This document shows positions 1 to 6,364 of a stretch of 6,364 nucleotides of DNA, one piece after another. The notes beneath the pieces were generated by a model. That model saw only the letters and a list, made by a program, of their open reading frames with translations, ran no database searches and was not told where the DNA came from. The first letter of the stretch is position 1; each line of letters opens with the position of its first letter. The position numbers were made by a program, and so were the translations under genes. The DNA is from Actinomycetota bacterium (GTDB lineage: Bacteria; Actinomycetota; Actinomycetes; Actinomycetales; Actinomycetaceae), in assembly GCA_019425105.1 (NCBI GenBank), contig JAHYYD010000128.1:1-6364 (forward strand), written 5' to 3'.

Positions 1-1255
1 CGTCGGCGGCGCTCGTTCCTCGAATGCGTGCTGCAGGTGTGAAGCCCATGGCGATGCCCGCCGCGATCGACGCTGCGGTGAAGATGTACATGGTTGCCTC
101 GACGCCCACCCATGACGCGATGATGCCCGCGACGAAGGATCCGAGGGGCATGACTCCCCAGACCGCGAAGCGGAAGATCGCGTTCATGCGTCCGAGCATG
201 TCGGGCGGGCAGATTTCCTGGCGCAGACTCATCTGGGTGACGTTGTAGATCGTGATGAAATACGACGAGACGACGCCGGAACAGGCGATGACCCACGCGG
301 CGGCAACCGGGACGTGGACGGATGCGGGCTGGGCGAGGAGCGCCGAGACGCCAACGATGTTCGTGATGACGATGCAGCGGCCGATTCCCAGGCGCGTGAT
401 CCATGCAGGCCTCGTGAGAGCGCCGAGGATACCGCCGAGCGCGCCCGCGCTGAGCAGCAGGCCGAGCTGCGTGGCGCTCATGCCGAGGGTCCGCAGGACC
501 AGGATGGGCAGGAGAACCTGAATGCCAGCCCCCGCGAAGGCTGCGCATGCGATGCACGAGAAGAGCGGAAAGAGCAGGCGCTGGCCGCGCACGAAGGACA
601 GTCCTTCGACAATCTGAGAACGAAGTGACGCGTCGGAGTGGGCGGGGCGCGGTTCGGGGGTGCGGATACGCCAGATCGCCCACGTCGAGCACACGTAGGT
701 CGATGCCGTCAGCAGGTATGCCAGGGGAGGGGCGACCACTCCGAGGAGCCAGCCGCCCAAGCCCGGTCCGCCTGCACGTCCCACCTGGTAGGAGGCCTCG
801 AGGCGTCCGTTCGCGGCGCCGATGTAGCGTTTTGAGGCGATCATGGGCACGTAGGACTGATAGGCGACGTCGAAGAAGACGGTGGACAGGCCGAGGAGTG
901 CGGCGACGACCATGAGGTGGGCGATGGTGAGAGAGAAAAATGCGTAGGCAATCGGGATGGACACGAGCGCGGCGATGCGCGCGAGGTTCGCAGTGATCAT
1001 GACGTGGCGCTTGCGCCAGCCGTCCACCCACGCGCCCGCGGGGAGCCCGACGATCAGGAAGGCCAGCGTCTGCAAGCCGGAGAGGACGCCGATCTGCGTT
1101 TCGCTCGCATGAAGGACGGTAATCGCGATTGCCGATGTCGCTAGGGTTCCGACCTGGAAGCCCACTTGTGCGGCGGTTTGTCCCGTCCACAGGTGCATGA
1201 ACGCGGAGTTGCGGGTCAGGGGATGGTGCAGCCAGCGCTGCAGTGATCCGCTCAC
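1..1255 (-). CDS. MFS transporter, DHA3/EntS-like exporter family (3' end beyond window)
   Basis: Integral membrane secondary transporter of the major facilitator superfamily. Family membership suggests proton-driven export of a drug or other small molecule, but the substrate cannot be read from the sequence. Translating the minus strand from GTG at 1255-1253 gives 418 residues with no stop before the window edge. About twelve hydrophobic segments are visible, so little is probably missing (relatives are about 400-430 aa). Motif A appears as GAWVDGWRKR (residues 74-83). A family-typical stretch at about 131-169 contains YVPMI, AANGRLEAS and GGPGLGGWL. The segment at about 345-377 contains RQEICPPDMLGRMNAIFRF followed by PLGSFVAG, typical of the MFS_3/EntS-like group. 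The GTG start overlaps the stop of the upstream phosphatase gene (GTGA), which suggests translational coupling. No strong Shine-Dalgarno sequence precedes it. An ATG 19 codons downstream would remove the usual N-terminal helix lead-in, so GTG is preferred. Confidence 0.9.
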   Translation of the reverse strand, partial: MSGSLQRWLHHPLTRNSAFMHLWTGQTAAQVGFQVGTLATSAIAITVLHASETQIGVLSGLQTLAFLIVGLPAGAWVDGWRKRHVMITANLARIAALVSIPIAYAFFSLTIAHLMVVAALLGLSTVFFDVAYQSYVPMIASKRYIGAANGRLEASYQVGRAGGPGLGGWLLGVVAPPLAYLLTASTYVCSTWAIWRIRTPEPRPAHSDASLRSQIVEGLSFVRGQRLLFPLFSCIACAAFAGAGIQVLLPILVLRTLGMSATQLGLLLSAGALGGILGALTRPAWITRLGIGRCIVITNIVGVSALLAQPASVHVPVAAAWVIACSGVVSSYFITIYNVTQMSLRQEICPPDMLGRMNAIFRFAVWGVMPLGSFVAGIIASWVGVEATMYIFTAASIAAGIAMGFTPAARIRGTSAAD

Positions 1256-2151
1256 TGTGTATCGCCGAGGCCGGGGCCCCTCTTGTGGTCATGTCCCGTT
1301 AGGCCTGCGGCACCCAGAGCCCATGCAAGCCCGCCCTCGCCGACGCTGGGGGCGACGATGTCTGCGACCTCGACGAGGGCCTCGCATCCGTTCCCGATGC
1401 TGATACCGGTGGCAGCGGTCGCCACGGCCTCGACGTCGTTGTTGGAGTCGCCCAGGGCAACGGTGCGGGAGAGGGGAATTCCTACGTGCTCGCAGACCGC
1501 GCTGATACCGACCGCCTTCGAAAGGCGCTCCGGCACGACTTCGAAGGGTACGTATCCCGCGGCACCTACGGAACCGATGATCGCACGGTATCCGGCGGGA
1601 AGCGCGGCGGTCACCCGCTCCAACGATGCCTTCTCGGGCGGCACGTACGCAGTGACCTTCGTGAAGGTACCGCTGCCGATGTCGACGATGAAGGGCGTGA
1701 TGGACTGGGCGTATTCGATCCAGTCCTCGGGGTGTGTGCCAGCCCTGGGGACGAAAAAGTCGAGATAGCCATCGGAGGGGCCCATCTGGTCGGGGCCCTG
1801 CCAGATGTAGAAGGCGTCGAGCTCCTCCCACAGGGCAGTTAAGACCTCGACGTGCTCGCGGGGCATGCGCTCATCGACGAGTACCCGGTTGCCGACGCGG
1901 GCGTATCCGCCGGCACCGCCGACGATCCCTTCGAAACCGATGTCCCAGAAGCGTGGGTAGACCTCGGGTGCCGAGCGTCCCGTGCAGGCGAAGAGGCGGT
2001 GTCCCTTGCTCCGGACCTCCGAAAGAGCGTCGATGGCCGATTGTGGGATACGTTGGCGCGAATCGCACAGCGTTCCGTCGATGTCGACGAAGACCGCGTG
2101 GGGAGATTCAGCCTCGTTGCGTGCCTGCGCAGAACCATCGGTGTTCGTCAT
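1252..2151 (-). CDS. HAD superfamily phosphatase, Cof/class IIB type
   Basis: A 299-aa predicted cytoplasmic Mg-dependent phosphohydrolase. All four HAD motifs are present. Motif I is DIDGT (residues 23-27), with nucleophile Asp23 and acid/base Asp25. Motif II is Thr57 in ACTGRS. Motif III is Lys212 in ERLSKAVG. Motif IV is GDSNND (234-239), with metal-binding Asp235 and Asp239. The roughly 85-195 region between motifs II and III is a cap of the size seen in class IIB (Cof-type) enzymes. Family members mostly hydrolyse sugar phosphates, flavin mononucleotide or pyridoxal phosphate, and the substrate here is unknown. The first 18 residues are a polar tail before the core. The ATG at 2151 is supported by a TAAGAT -10-like hexamer ending six bases upstream, which would give a leaderless mRNA. 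The gene is the first of a two-gene unit with the MFS transporter and is divergent from the GH3 gene. Function class is secure; substrate is not. Confidence 0.93.
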   Translation of the reverse strand: MTNTDGSAQARNEAESPHAVFVDIDGTLCDSRQRIPQSAIDALSEVRSKGHRLFACTGRSAPEVYPRFWDIGFEGIVGGAGGYARVGNRVLVDERMPREHVEVLTALWEELDAFYIWQGPDQMGPSDGYLDFFVPRAGTHPEDWIEYAQSITPFIVDIGSGTFTKVTAYVPPEKASLERVTAALPAGYRAIIGSVGAAGYVPFEVVPERLSKAVGISAVCEHVGIPLSRTVALGDSNNDVEAVATAATGISIGNGCEALVEVADIVAPSVGEGGLAWALGAAGLTGHDHKRGPGLGDTQ

Positions 2152-2157
2152 AGAGCA

Positions 2158-2163
2158 ATCTTA
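2158..2163 (-). promoter_or_regulatory. Candidate -10 element for the phosphatase-MFS unit
   Basis: On the minus strand TAAGAT (TANNNT consensus) lies six bases before the ATG at 2151. That places the expected transcription start at or next to the start codon. No convincing Shine-Dalgarno sequence lies between them, and no good -35 hexamer is found 16-18 bases upstream. This is the usual appearance of a leaderless promoter in actinobacteria. It is a sequence-pattern call only. Confidence 0.45.
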
Positions 2164-2217
2164 TCTCAGGGACGACAAGCCCTCGGATGTGCAGAACACG
2201 GCCCGCAAACGACAAAT

Positions 2218-2227
2218 CATGCGCATG
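2218..2227. promoter_or_regulatory. 10-bp perfect palindrome in the divergent intergenic region, candidate operator
   Basis: CATGCGCATG is identical to its reverse complement. It lies about 31 bases upstream of the putative -10 of the GH3 gene and about 54 bases upstream of the -10 of the phosphatase gene. A site with a central CG would suit a dimeric regulator such as a LacI-type protein, which often controls glycosidase genes, but no regulator gene is in the window. The palindrome does not extend cleanly beyond ten bases, so chance is possible. Confidence 0.3.
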
Positions 2228-2258
2228 GTCGGTTGCTCAGCGCAGCGAAGGCACACAC

Positions 2259-2264
2259 TAGAGT
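2259..2264 (+). promoter_or_regulatory. Candidate -10 element for the GH3-GtrA-GT2 operon
   Basis: TAGAGT fits TANNNT and lies upstream of all three plausible GH3 start codons. A TTGCTC at 2233-2238 resembles a -35 element, but the 20-base spacing is longer than usual. Transcription from here would begin near 2270, exactly where an in-frame ATG occurs, so a leaderless message is possible. A short inverted repeat (GTCAT-TG-ATGAC, 2263-2274) overlaps this position and could be an operator half-structure or chance. Confidence 0.35.
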
Positions 2265-2308
2265 CATTGATGACACCCGCGATGGAGCATGAAAGGCAGT
2301 TCACGACG

Positions 2309-4741
2309 ATGGAACACCAAGCACTGAGCGACGCTAATGACCTGACGCTGCTGCAAGCGGCGGCTCTTCTGTCGGGAGCCAGCGCCTGGGACTCGCGCGC
2401 GATCCCCGCTGCGAACGTCCCCTCCTTTGTCATGAGCGACGGACCCCACGGCGTGCGCCGCCAGCTTGGCGACGCCGACCACCTGGGCATCGCCCAGGCC
2501 GAGAAGGCGACCTGCTTCCCGACGGCGTCCGCTGTTGCGGCGACCTGGAATCCCGACCTGGCGCGTGAGATGGGCGAGGCTCTGGGTGCGGAGGCCCGAG
2601 GCCTCGGCGTCGACGTTCTGCTCGGCCCGGGCCTCAACATCAAGCGTTCGCCCCTGTGCGGACGTAACTTCGAGTACTTTTCCGAGGACCCGATCCTTGC
2701 GGGCCGTATGGCAGCGGGCCTTGTCCAGGGAATTCAATCCACGGGAACCGCCGCCTGCCCCAAGCACTTCGCCGTGAACTCCCAGGAGCTGCGTCGCATG
2801 GCGTCGGATTCCATCTTGGATGAGCGCACGATGCGTGAGATCTACCTGACCGGCTTCGAGATCGTGTGCCGAAGTGCGAAGCCACGGGTGATCATGAGCT
2901 CCTACAACCTCGTCAACGGTACCTATGCCCACGAGAACAAGCACCTGCTCACCGACATCCTGCGCACCGAGTGGGGTTTTGACGGCATGGTCGTCTCCGA
3001 TTGGGGTGGTTCGAACAGCGCCGTCGCAGCGGTGCGCGCCGGTGGTAGCCTCGAGATGCCCGCCCCCGGCCTTGCTGGTGCGCGTCAGATCGTCGCGGCC
3101 GTCAAGGCCGGGGAATTGGACGCGGCTGACGTCTACGCGCGCGCCCAGGAAGTCCTCAACGTTGCGAGCGCGAGCGCCGGCTTGCCTGCGCCCAGGCCCT
3201 ACGACCTCGACGAGCATCACCAGCTGGCTACGCGTATTGCCTCCGAGGCGATCACGCTCCTGCGTAACGACGACGATCTTTTGCCTCTGCACGCTGGTAC
3301 GAGCGTCGCCCTCATCGGCGACCTCGCCGACACGCCGCGCTTCCAGGGATCGGGTTCCTCCCAGGTCAACCCCACACGCGTCGAGGCTCCGCGCGAGCTG
3401 CTTGAGACCGGGGGAGAGGATGCCCGCGGCCTCGTTCTGACAGGATACGCCCGCGGTTATGACCGTCATGGCGGCACGAGTGATGCCCTCATCGCCGAGG
3501 CCGTGGCCCTCGCCGCGAGCGCTGACGTCGCGCTCGTCTACGTCGGGCTTGACGAACTCGCCGAGTCTGAGGGGCTGGACCGCCCCCACATGCGCCTGCC
3601 CGAGGGACAGGATCGTCTCATTGAGGCCGTCGTCGCAGCCAATCCGCGCACCGTCGTCGTCCTGACCGGTGGTGCCAGCGTCGAGATGCCCTGGGCGGAA
3701 TCGGTGCCTGCGCTGGTCAACGGATACCTGGGTGGGCAGGGTGGGGCGGCAGCGACGCTGGACGTCCTCACCGGCGCCGTGAACCCCTCGGGACGACTCG
3801 CTGCGACCTACGCGAGTCCCCCCGAGGAACAGCCGACCGCCGCCTGGTACCCGGCGACCGGACCGCTATCCTACTACCGCGAGGGCCCCTTCGTCGGCTA
3901 CCGATACTTCACGAGCGCAGGCATCGACGTTGCCTTCCCCTTCGGCTACGGACTGTCATACTCGCGCTTCGAGTACTCCGACCTCCAGGTGAACCAGGAC
4001 GGTGCGACCCTCACGGTCACCAATACGTCCAAGCGAGACGGCGCTGACGTCGTCCAGCTCTACGTGAGTGCCCCCGGCGGCGTATTCGGCCCAGCTCGCG
4101 AGCTCAAAGGATTCGCCAAGGTGGAGGTTCCCGCCGGCGGGTCGGTGCGCGTTACCATCCCCTTCGATCGCTACACCTTCCGCCACTGGGAGACCTCGCG
4201 CGGTGCATGGGAGACCGAGGCCGGAACCTGGACGATCTACGTGGGGCACAACGTGGAGGACACGCCGCTGAGCGCCACCCTCGAGGTGGAAGGAACCACC
4301 CCCTCGTCAATCGATCCGGCACTCGGTCACTACCTGAACGCCGACGTCGCGGGCGTCACCAACGGAGAATTCGCCGTCCTACTGGGCCGCACCATTCCTA
4401 CCGCTCACCCCGCGGACGACCTGGGCGCAGCCGACCCGCTGTCCGAACTGACACGCGCCAAGACCTGGCTCGCCCGCGTCGCCGGACGGGGGCTCCACGC
4501 CATGAAAGCCAAGGCCGACGCGAAGGGGGCCCCGGATCTCAACATCCTATTTATCCTCAATATGCCTTTCCGAGCCTTCGCCAAGATGACGAACGGCGCG
4601 GCAAGCCCCGACATGGTGGACGCGATCCTTCTTGCCGTGAACGGACGACCGCTGCGAGGCCTCACCCGCGCCGCCCTCGGCTTCATGTCTAACGCGCGCG
4701 CCAACAAGGCGACCCAGCGCGAACTTGACCAGACCCGATGA
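2309..4741 (+). CDS. Glycoside hydrolase family 3 beta-glycosidase (beta-glucosidase-like)
   Basis: An 810-aa retaining exo-glycosidase, probably removing beta-linked glucose or a related sugar from imported oligosaccharides or glycosides. No signal peptide or membrane helix is seen, so it is predicted cytoplasmic. The N-terminal barrel holds MSDGPHG (Asp44, sugar binding), KRSPLCGRNFEYFSEDP (112-128), PKHFAVN (Lys152-His153) and VVSDWGG, with the likely nucleophile Asp231. The second domain carries ESEGLDR (419-425), with Glu421 the likely acid/base. A fibronectin type III-like domain lies at about 555-660 (VVQLYVS, RELKGFAKVEV). A further 150 residues form a C-terminal extension with a hydrophobic patch near 744-760. 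The start is uncertain. ATG 2309 has GAAAGG 12 bases upstream and begins just before the conserved LTL..AALLSG segment. In-frame ATGs at 2282 and 2270 would add 9 or 13 residues, and 2270 would suit leaderless translation. The open frame back to 1982 runs over the phosphatase gene and is not credible. Exact sugar specificity cannot be read here. Confidence 0.93.
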   Translation: MEHQALSDANDLTLLQAAALLSGASAWDSRAIPAANVPSFVMSDGPHGVRRQLGDADHLGIAQAEKATCFPTASAVAATWNPDLAREMGEALGAEARGLGVDVLLGPGLNIKRSPLCGRNFEYFSEDPILAGRMAAGLVQGIQSTGTAACPKHFAVNSQELRRMASDSILDERTMREIYLTGFEIVCRSAKPRVIMSSYNLVNGTYAHENKHLLTDILRTEWGFDGMVVSDWGGSNSAVAAVRAGGSLEMPAPGLAGARQIVAAVKAGELDAADVYARAQEVLNVASASAGLPAPRPYDLDEHHQLATRIASEAITLLRNDDDLLPLHAGTSVALIGDLADTPRFQGSGSSQVNPTRVEAPRELLETGGEDARGLVLTGYARGYDRHGGTSDALIAEAVALAASADVALVYVGLDELAESEGLDRPHMRLPEGQDRLIEAVVAANPRTVVVLTGGASVEMPWAESVPALVNGYLGGQGGAAATLDVLTGAVNPSGRLAATYASPPEEQPTAAWYPATGPLSYYREGPFVGYRYFTSAGIDVAFPFGYGLSYSRFEYSDLQVNQDGATLTVTNTSKRDGADVVQLYVSAPGGVFGPARELKGFAKVEVPAGGSVRVTIPFDRYTFRHWETSRGAWETEAGTWTIYVGHNVEDTPLSATLEVEGTTPSSIDPALGHYLNADVAGVTNGEFAVLLGRTIPTAHPADDLGAADPLSELTRAKTWLARVAGRGLHAMKAKADAKGAPDLNILFILNMPFRAFAKMTNGAASPDMVDAILLAVNGRPLRGLTRAALGFMSNARANKATQRELDQTR

Positions 4742-4773
4742 TGCGGCCCCGGCCTCGTTACCCCAACTGACGT

Positions 4774-4779
4774 AAAGGA
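4774..4779 (+). promoter_or_regulatory. Ribosome binding site of the GtrA-family gene
   Basis: AAAGGA lies six bases before the ATG at 4786, in the 44-base gap after the GH3 stop codon. It fixes the start of the GtrA gene. No terminator-like hairpin with a T run is visible in the gap, which supports read-through from the GH3 gene. Confidence 0.75.
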
Positions 4780-4785
4780 ACACTC

Positions 4786-5397
4786 ATGCAGGCTCTTTCC
4801 CGGTGGTGGAAGAACTTCGAAACCAAACACACGACGGTTGCCCAGTTCATCGTCTTCTTCGTCCTGTCCAACGGCATTACGGTCCTCCAGCTGATCCTCA
4901 TGCCTGCCTTTAAGGCGTTGTTTGCACACACGAATCTCGTCGACACGGCGTTCCAATTCCTGCCCGTCGGCGTCTCGCACGGACACACGGTCTTCCTCTT
5001 CGACTACCCGGCAGGATCAATGTCGGTCGGGGGCGGCGGCGGCCTCGCGTATTTCCTCGCCGTGGAGATCACCCTGCTGATCGCGCAGGTCATCAACTTC
5101 TTTGCGCAGCGCAACGTCACCTTCAAATCCAACTCGTCCGTGGGCAAGGCTGCCTTCTGGTACGCAGTCGCCTACGTCGTTATCACGATCGCAGCCGCCG
5201 CCCTTCAAGTTCTCTACAAAGACCCGATCTACGCGTGGGCGATTTCGGCGATGGGAGCGGGCGGTGAGACCTTCGCCGATGTCATCACGATGATCATCAA
5301 CGCGGCGATCTCCTTCTGGGTGTTCTTCCCCATCTTTAAGGTGATTTTTAAACAGGAACCCTCGGAGGAGGACGCGCAGGCCAGCGACGCACAGTAG
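4786..5397 (+). CDS. GtrA-family membrane protein (putative polyprenyl-phosphate sugar flippase)
   Basis: A 203-aa membrane protein with four predicted helices at about residues 19-44, 87-107, 122-144 and 165-187. The N-terminal segment AQFIVFFVLSNGITVLQL and the motif INFFAQRNVTFKS (103-115, end of helix 2) match the GtrA pattern. Characterised GtrA proteins of O-antigen and teichoic or lipoarabinogalactan glycosylation systems are thought to flip polyprenyl-phosphate-linked monosaccharides to the outside. The region between helices 1 and 2 is unusually long (about residues 45-86) and contains GGGGG at 82-86. Plain GtrA proteins are about 120-150 aa, so much of the extra length sits here and between helices 3 and 4. 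The C-terminus is short and acidic (EPSEEDAQ). It sits between the GH3 and GT2 genes. The following GT2 could supply the lipid-linked sugar or use it, but the carried sugar is unknown. Family call is good; flippase activity is inferred from relatives. Confidence 0.85.
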   Translation: MQALSRWWKNFETKHTTVAQFIVFFVLSNGITVLQLILMPAFKALFAHTNLVDTAFQFLPVGVSHGHTVFLFDYPAGSMSVGGGGGLAYFLAVEITLLIAQVINFFAQRNVTFKSNSSVGKAAFWYAVAYVVITIAAAALQVLYKDPIYAWAISAMGAGGETFADVITMIINAAISFWVFFPIFKVIFKQEPSEEDAQASDAQ

Positions 5398-5415
5398 ACT
5401 ACTGGCAGACTTCAC

Positions 5416-5424
5416 GAGAGGAGA
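5416..5424 (+). promoter_or_regulatory. Ribosome binding site of the GT2 gene
   Basis: GAGAGGAGA lies four bases before the ATG at 5429, in the 31-base gap after the GtrA-family stop. It is the strongest purine-rich site in the window and decides the GT2 start. Confidence 0.75.
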
Positions 5425-5428
5425 CGCC

Positions 5429-6364
5429 ATGAGCGCGCCGCTGCTAACGGTGATCGTGCCCGCCTACAATTCCGAAGATTACCTTGATCGGGCGCTCACG
5501 ACGCTCGTCGGCTACGGCGACGAACTCGAGGCGATCATCGTCAATGACGGTTCGAAGGACGCCACCGCGGAAATTGCCGACGAGTGGGCCGCCCGCTACC
5601 CCTCCGTGAAGGTCATTCATCAAGAGAACAAGGGCCACGGCGGCGCCGTCAATGCCGGCCTCGCCGCCGCCACCGGCACGCACGTGCGCGTCGTCGACTC
5701 CGACGACTGGCTGGACCGGCGCGCCACGAACGCTGTCCTCGACTTGTTGCGTGAGGAACGCGAGGCCGGGCGCGACCTGGACCTGCTCGTCACCAACTAC
5801 GTCTACGACAAGCAGGGAAAGTCGGTCAAGGCCGTCATCCGCTACCGTAACGTTCTGCCTCGCGGACGTACCTTCGGTTGGGCCGACCTGCGCCGATGCC
5901 GCTACGACCAGTACCTCATGATGCACGCCCTGACGATGCGCACCGAGGTCGTGCGGGCCTCCGGCCTGGTGATGCCCGAGCACACGTTCTACGTGGACTA
6001 CCTCTACTCGTTCGTGCCGCTGCCCTTCATTTCCACGATCCGCTACCTGGACGTGGACCTGTACCACTACTTCATCGGCCGCGACGACCAGTCCGTCAAC
6101 GAGAAGGTCATGATCACGCGCCTGGATCAGCTCGCGCGGGTGAACGAGGCGATGGCCCGTGCGCTGCCTCCGCGCGCCGAGGTTGAGGACAAACTCTGGC
6201 GCTACATGGTCCACTACCTGCGTATCAACGCCGTCGTCTGCTCGGTCATGGCCCAGCTGTCGGGCACGCCCGAGCACCTGGCCTTGAAGGAGCAGATCTG
6301 GGAGACGATCGACCAGATCAACCCCGACGCCACGGATCCACTGCCTCAGCACCTGCTCGCTGGC
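5429..6364 (+). CDS. Glycosyltransferase family 2 protein (3' end beyond window)
   Basis: A GT-A fold transferase that moves a sugar from a nucleotide-sugar donor to an acceptor, probably in cell-surface polysaccharide or glycolipid synthesis on the cytoplasmic side. The first 312 residues are visible and remain open at the edge. The family signatures are LLTVIVPAYNSEDYL at the N-terminus (residues 5-19), VNDGSKD (38-44), ENKGHGGAVNAGL (66-78) and the metal-binding DSD at 90-92 within VVDSDDWLD. Asp190 in TFYVDYLY occupies the place of the usual catalytic-base region. No transmembrane segment is visible up to residue 312. Classical GtrB-type dolichol/undecaprenyl-phosphate glucosyltransferases carry two C-terminal helices by about this length, so this may be a different kind of GT2 despite lying next to GtrA. 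It appears to be co-transcribed with the GH3 and GtrA-family genes. Donor and acceptor are unknown. Confidence 0.9.
   Translation, partial: MSAPLLTVIVPAYNSEDYLDRALTTLVGYGDELEAIIVNDGSKDATAEIADEWAARYPSVKVIHQENKGHGGAVNAGLAAATGTHVRVVDSDDWLDRRATNAVLDLLREEREAGRDLDLLVTNYVYDKQGKSVKAVIRYRNVLPRGRTFGWADLRRCRYDQYLMMHALTMRTEVVRASGLVMPEHTFYVDYLYSFVPLPFISTIRYLDVDLYHYFIGRDDQSVNEKVMITRLDQLARVNEAMARALPPRAEVEDKLWRYMVHYLRINAVVCSVMAQLSGTPEHLALKEQIWETIDQINPDATDPLPQHLLAG

Noticed and set aside
24..1144. Several plus-strand open frames of 65-122 residues in the left kilobase
   Set aside because: They are low-complexity, Arg- or Met/Thr-rich products lying opposite a continuous 418-codon MFS frame on the minus strand with clear transporter motifs.
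1283..2153. Plus-strand open frames (up to 161 residues) opposite the phosphatase gene
   Set aside because: They have no recognisable domains, while all four HAD motifs are in register on the minus strand.
1982..2269. Upstream extension of the GH3 reading frame to an ATG at 1982
   Set aside because: It runs antisense through the 5' part of a well-supported phosphatase gene, crosses the promoter region, and the extra residues have no GH3 homology.
2264..3589. A 441-residue open frame antisense to the GH3 gene
   Set aside because: High-GC coding DNA often leaves long open frames on the opposite strand. The GH3 motifs on the plus strand account for this region, and the antisense product shows no recognisable domain.
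4742..4785. Possible terminator hairpin in the GC-rich gap after the GH3 gene
   Set aside because: The GGCCCCGGCC stretch does not form a stable stem with a loop, and no T run follows it.
5444..6352. A 302-residue open frame antisense to the GT2 gene
   Set aside because: The product is rich in V, D, H and Q in a way typical of a mirrored GC-rich gene, and clear GT2 motifs are on the plus strand.

Overview
The window is about 6.4 kb of high-GC DNA packed with genes. Codon choice strongly favours G or C at third positions. It looks chromosomal and actinobacterial. Protein style and probable leaderless signals would fit an Actinomyces/Schaalia-type organism, but that genus is an inference from general resemblance and was not tested by comparison. 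I see no rRNA, tRNA, CRISPR array, insertion sequence or phage gene.

The layout is two divergent gene groups around a short intergenic region (about 2152-2308). To the left, on the minus strand, a Cof-type HAD phosphatase (2151-1252) is followed, with a 4-base GTGA overlap, by a 12-helix MFS exporter-like protein (1255 to beyond base 1). To the right, on the plus strand, lie a cytoplasmic glycoside hydrolase family 3 enzyme (about 2309-4741), a GtrA-family membrane protein (4786-5397) and a family 2 glycosyltransferase that runs off the right edge (5429 to beyond 6364). Gaps of 44 and 31 bases, each holding a good ribosome binding site, make the right-hand three genes a likely operon.

Functionally, the right-hand group mixes a sugar-releasing enzyme with cell-surface glycan genes. 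The GH3 protein has the conserved catalytic residues but no signal peptide, so it should act on imported glycosides. GtrA proteins are thought to move polyprenyl-phosphate-linked sugars across the membrane, and the GT2 is a cytoplasmic sugar transferase. The left-hand group is probably a sugar-phosphate or similar small-molecule phosphatase with an efflux pump of unknown substrate.

Nothing here is clearly a new biological system. The points most worth a second look are the GH3-GtrA-GT2 linkage, the unusual glycine-rich insertion in the GtrA protein, the C-terminal extension of the GH3 enzyme, and the shared divergent promoter region with a 10-bp perfect palindrome.
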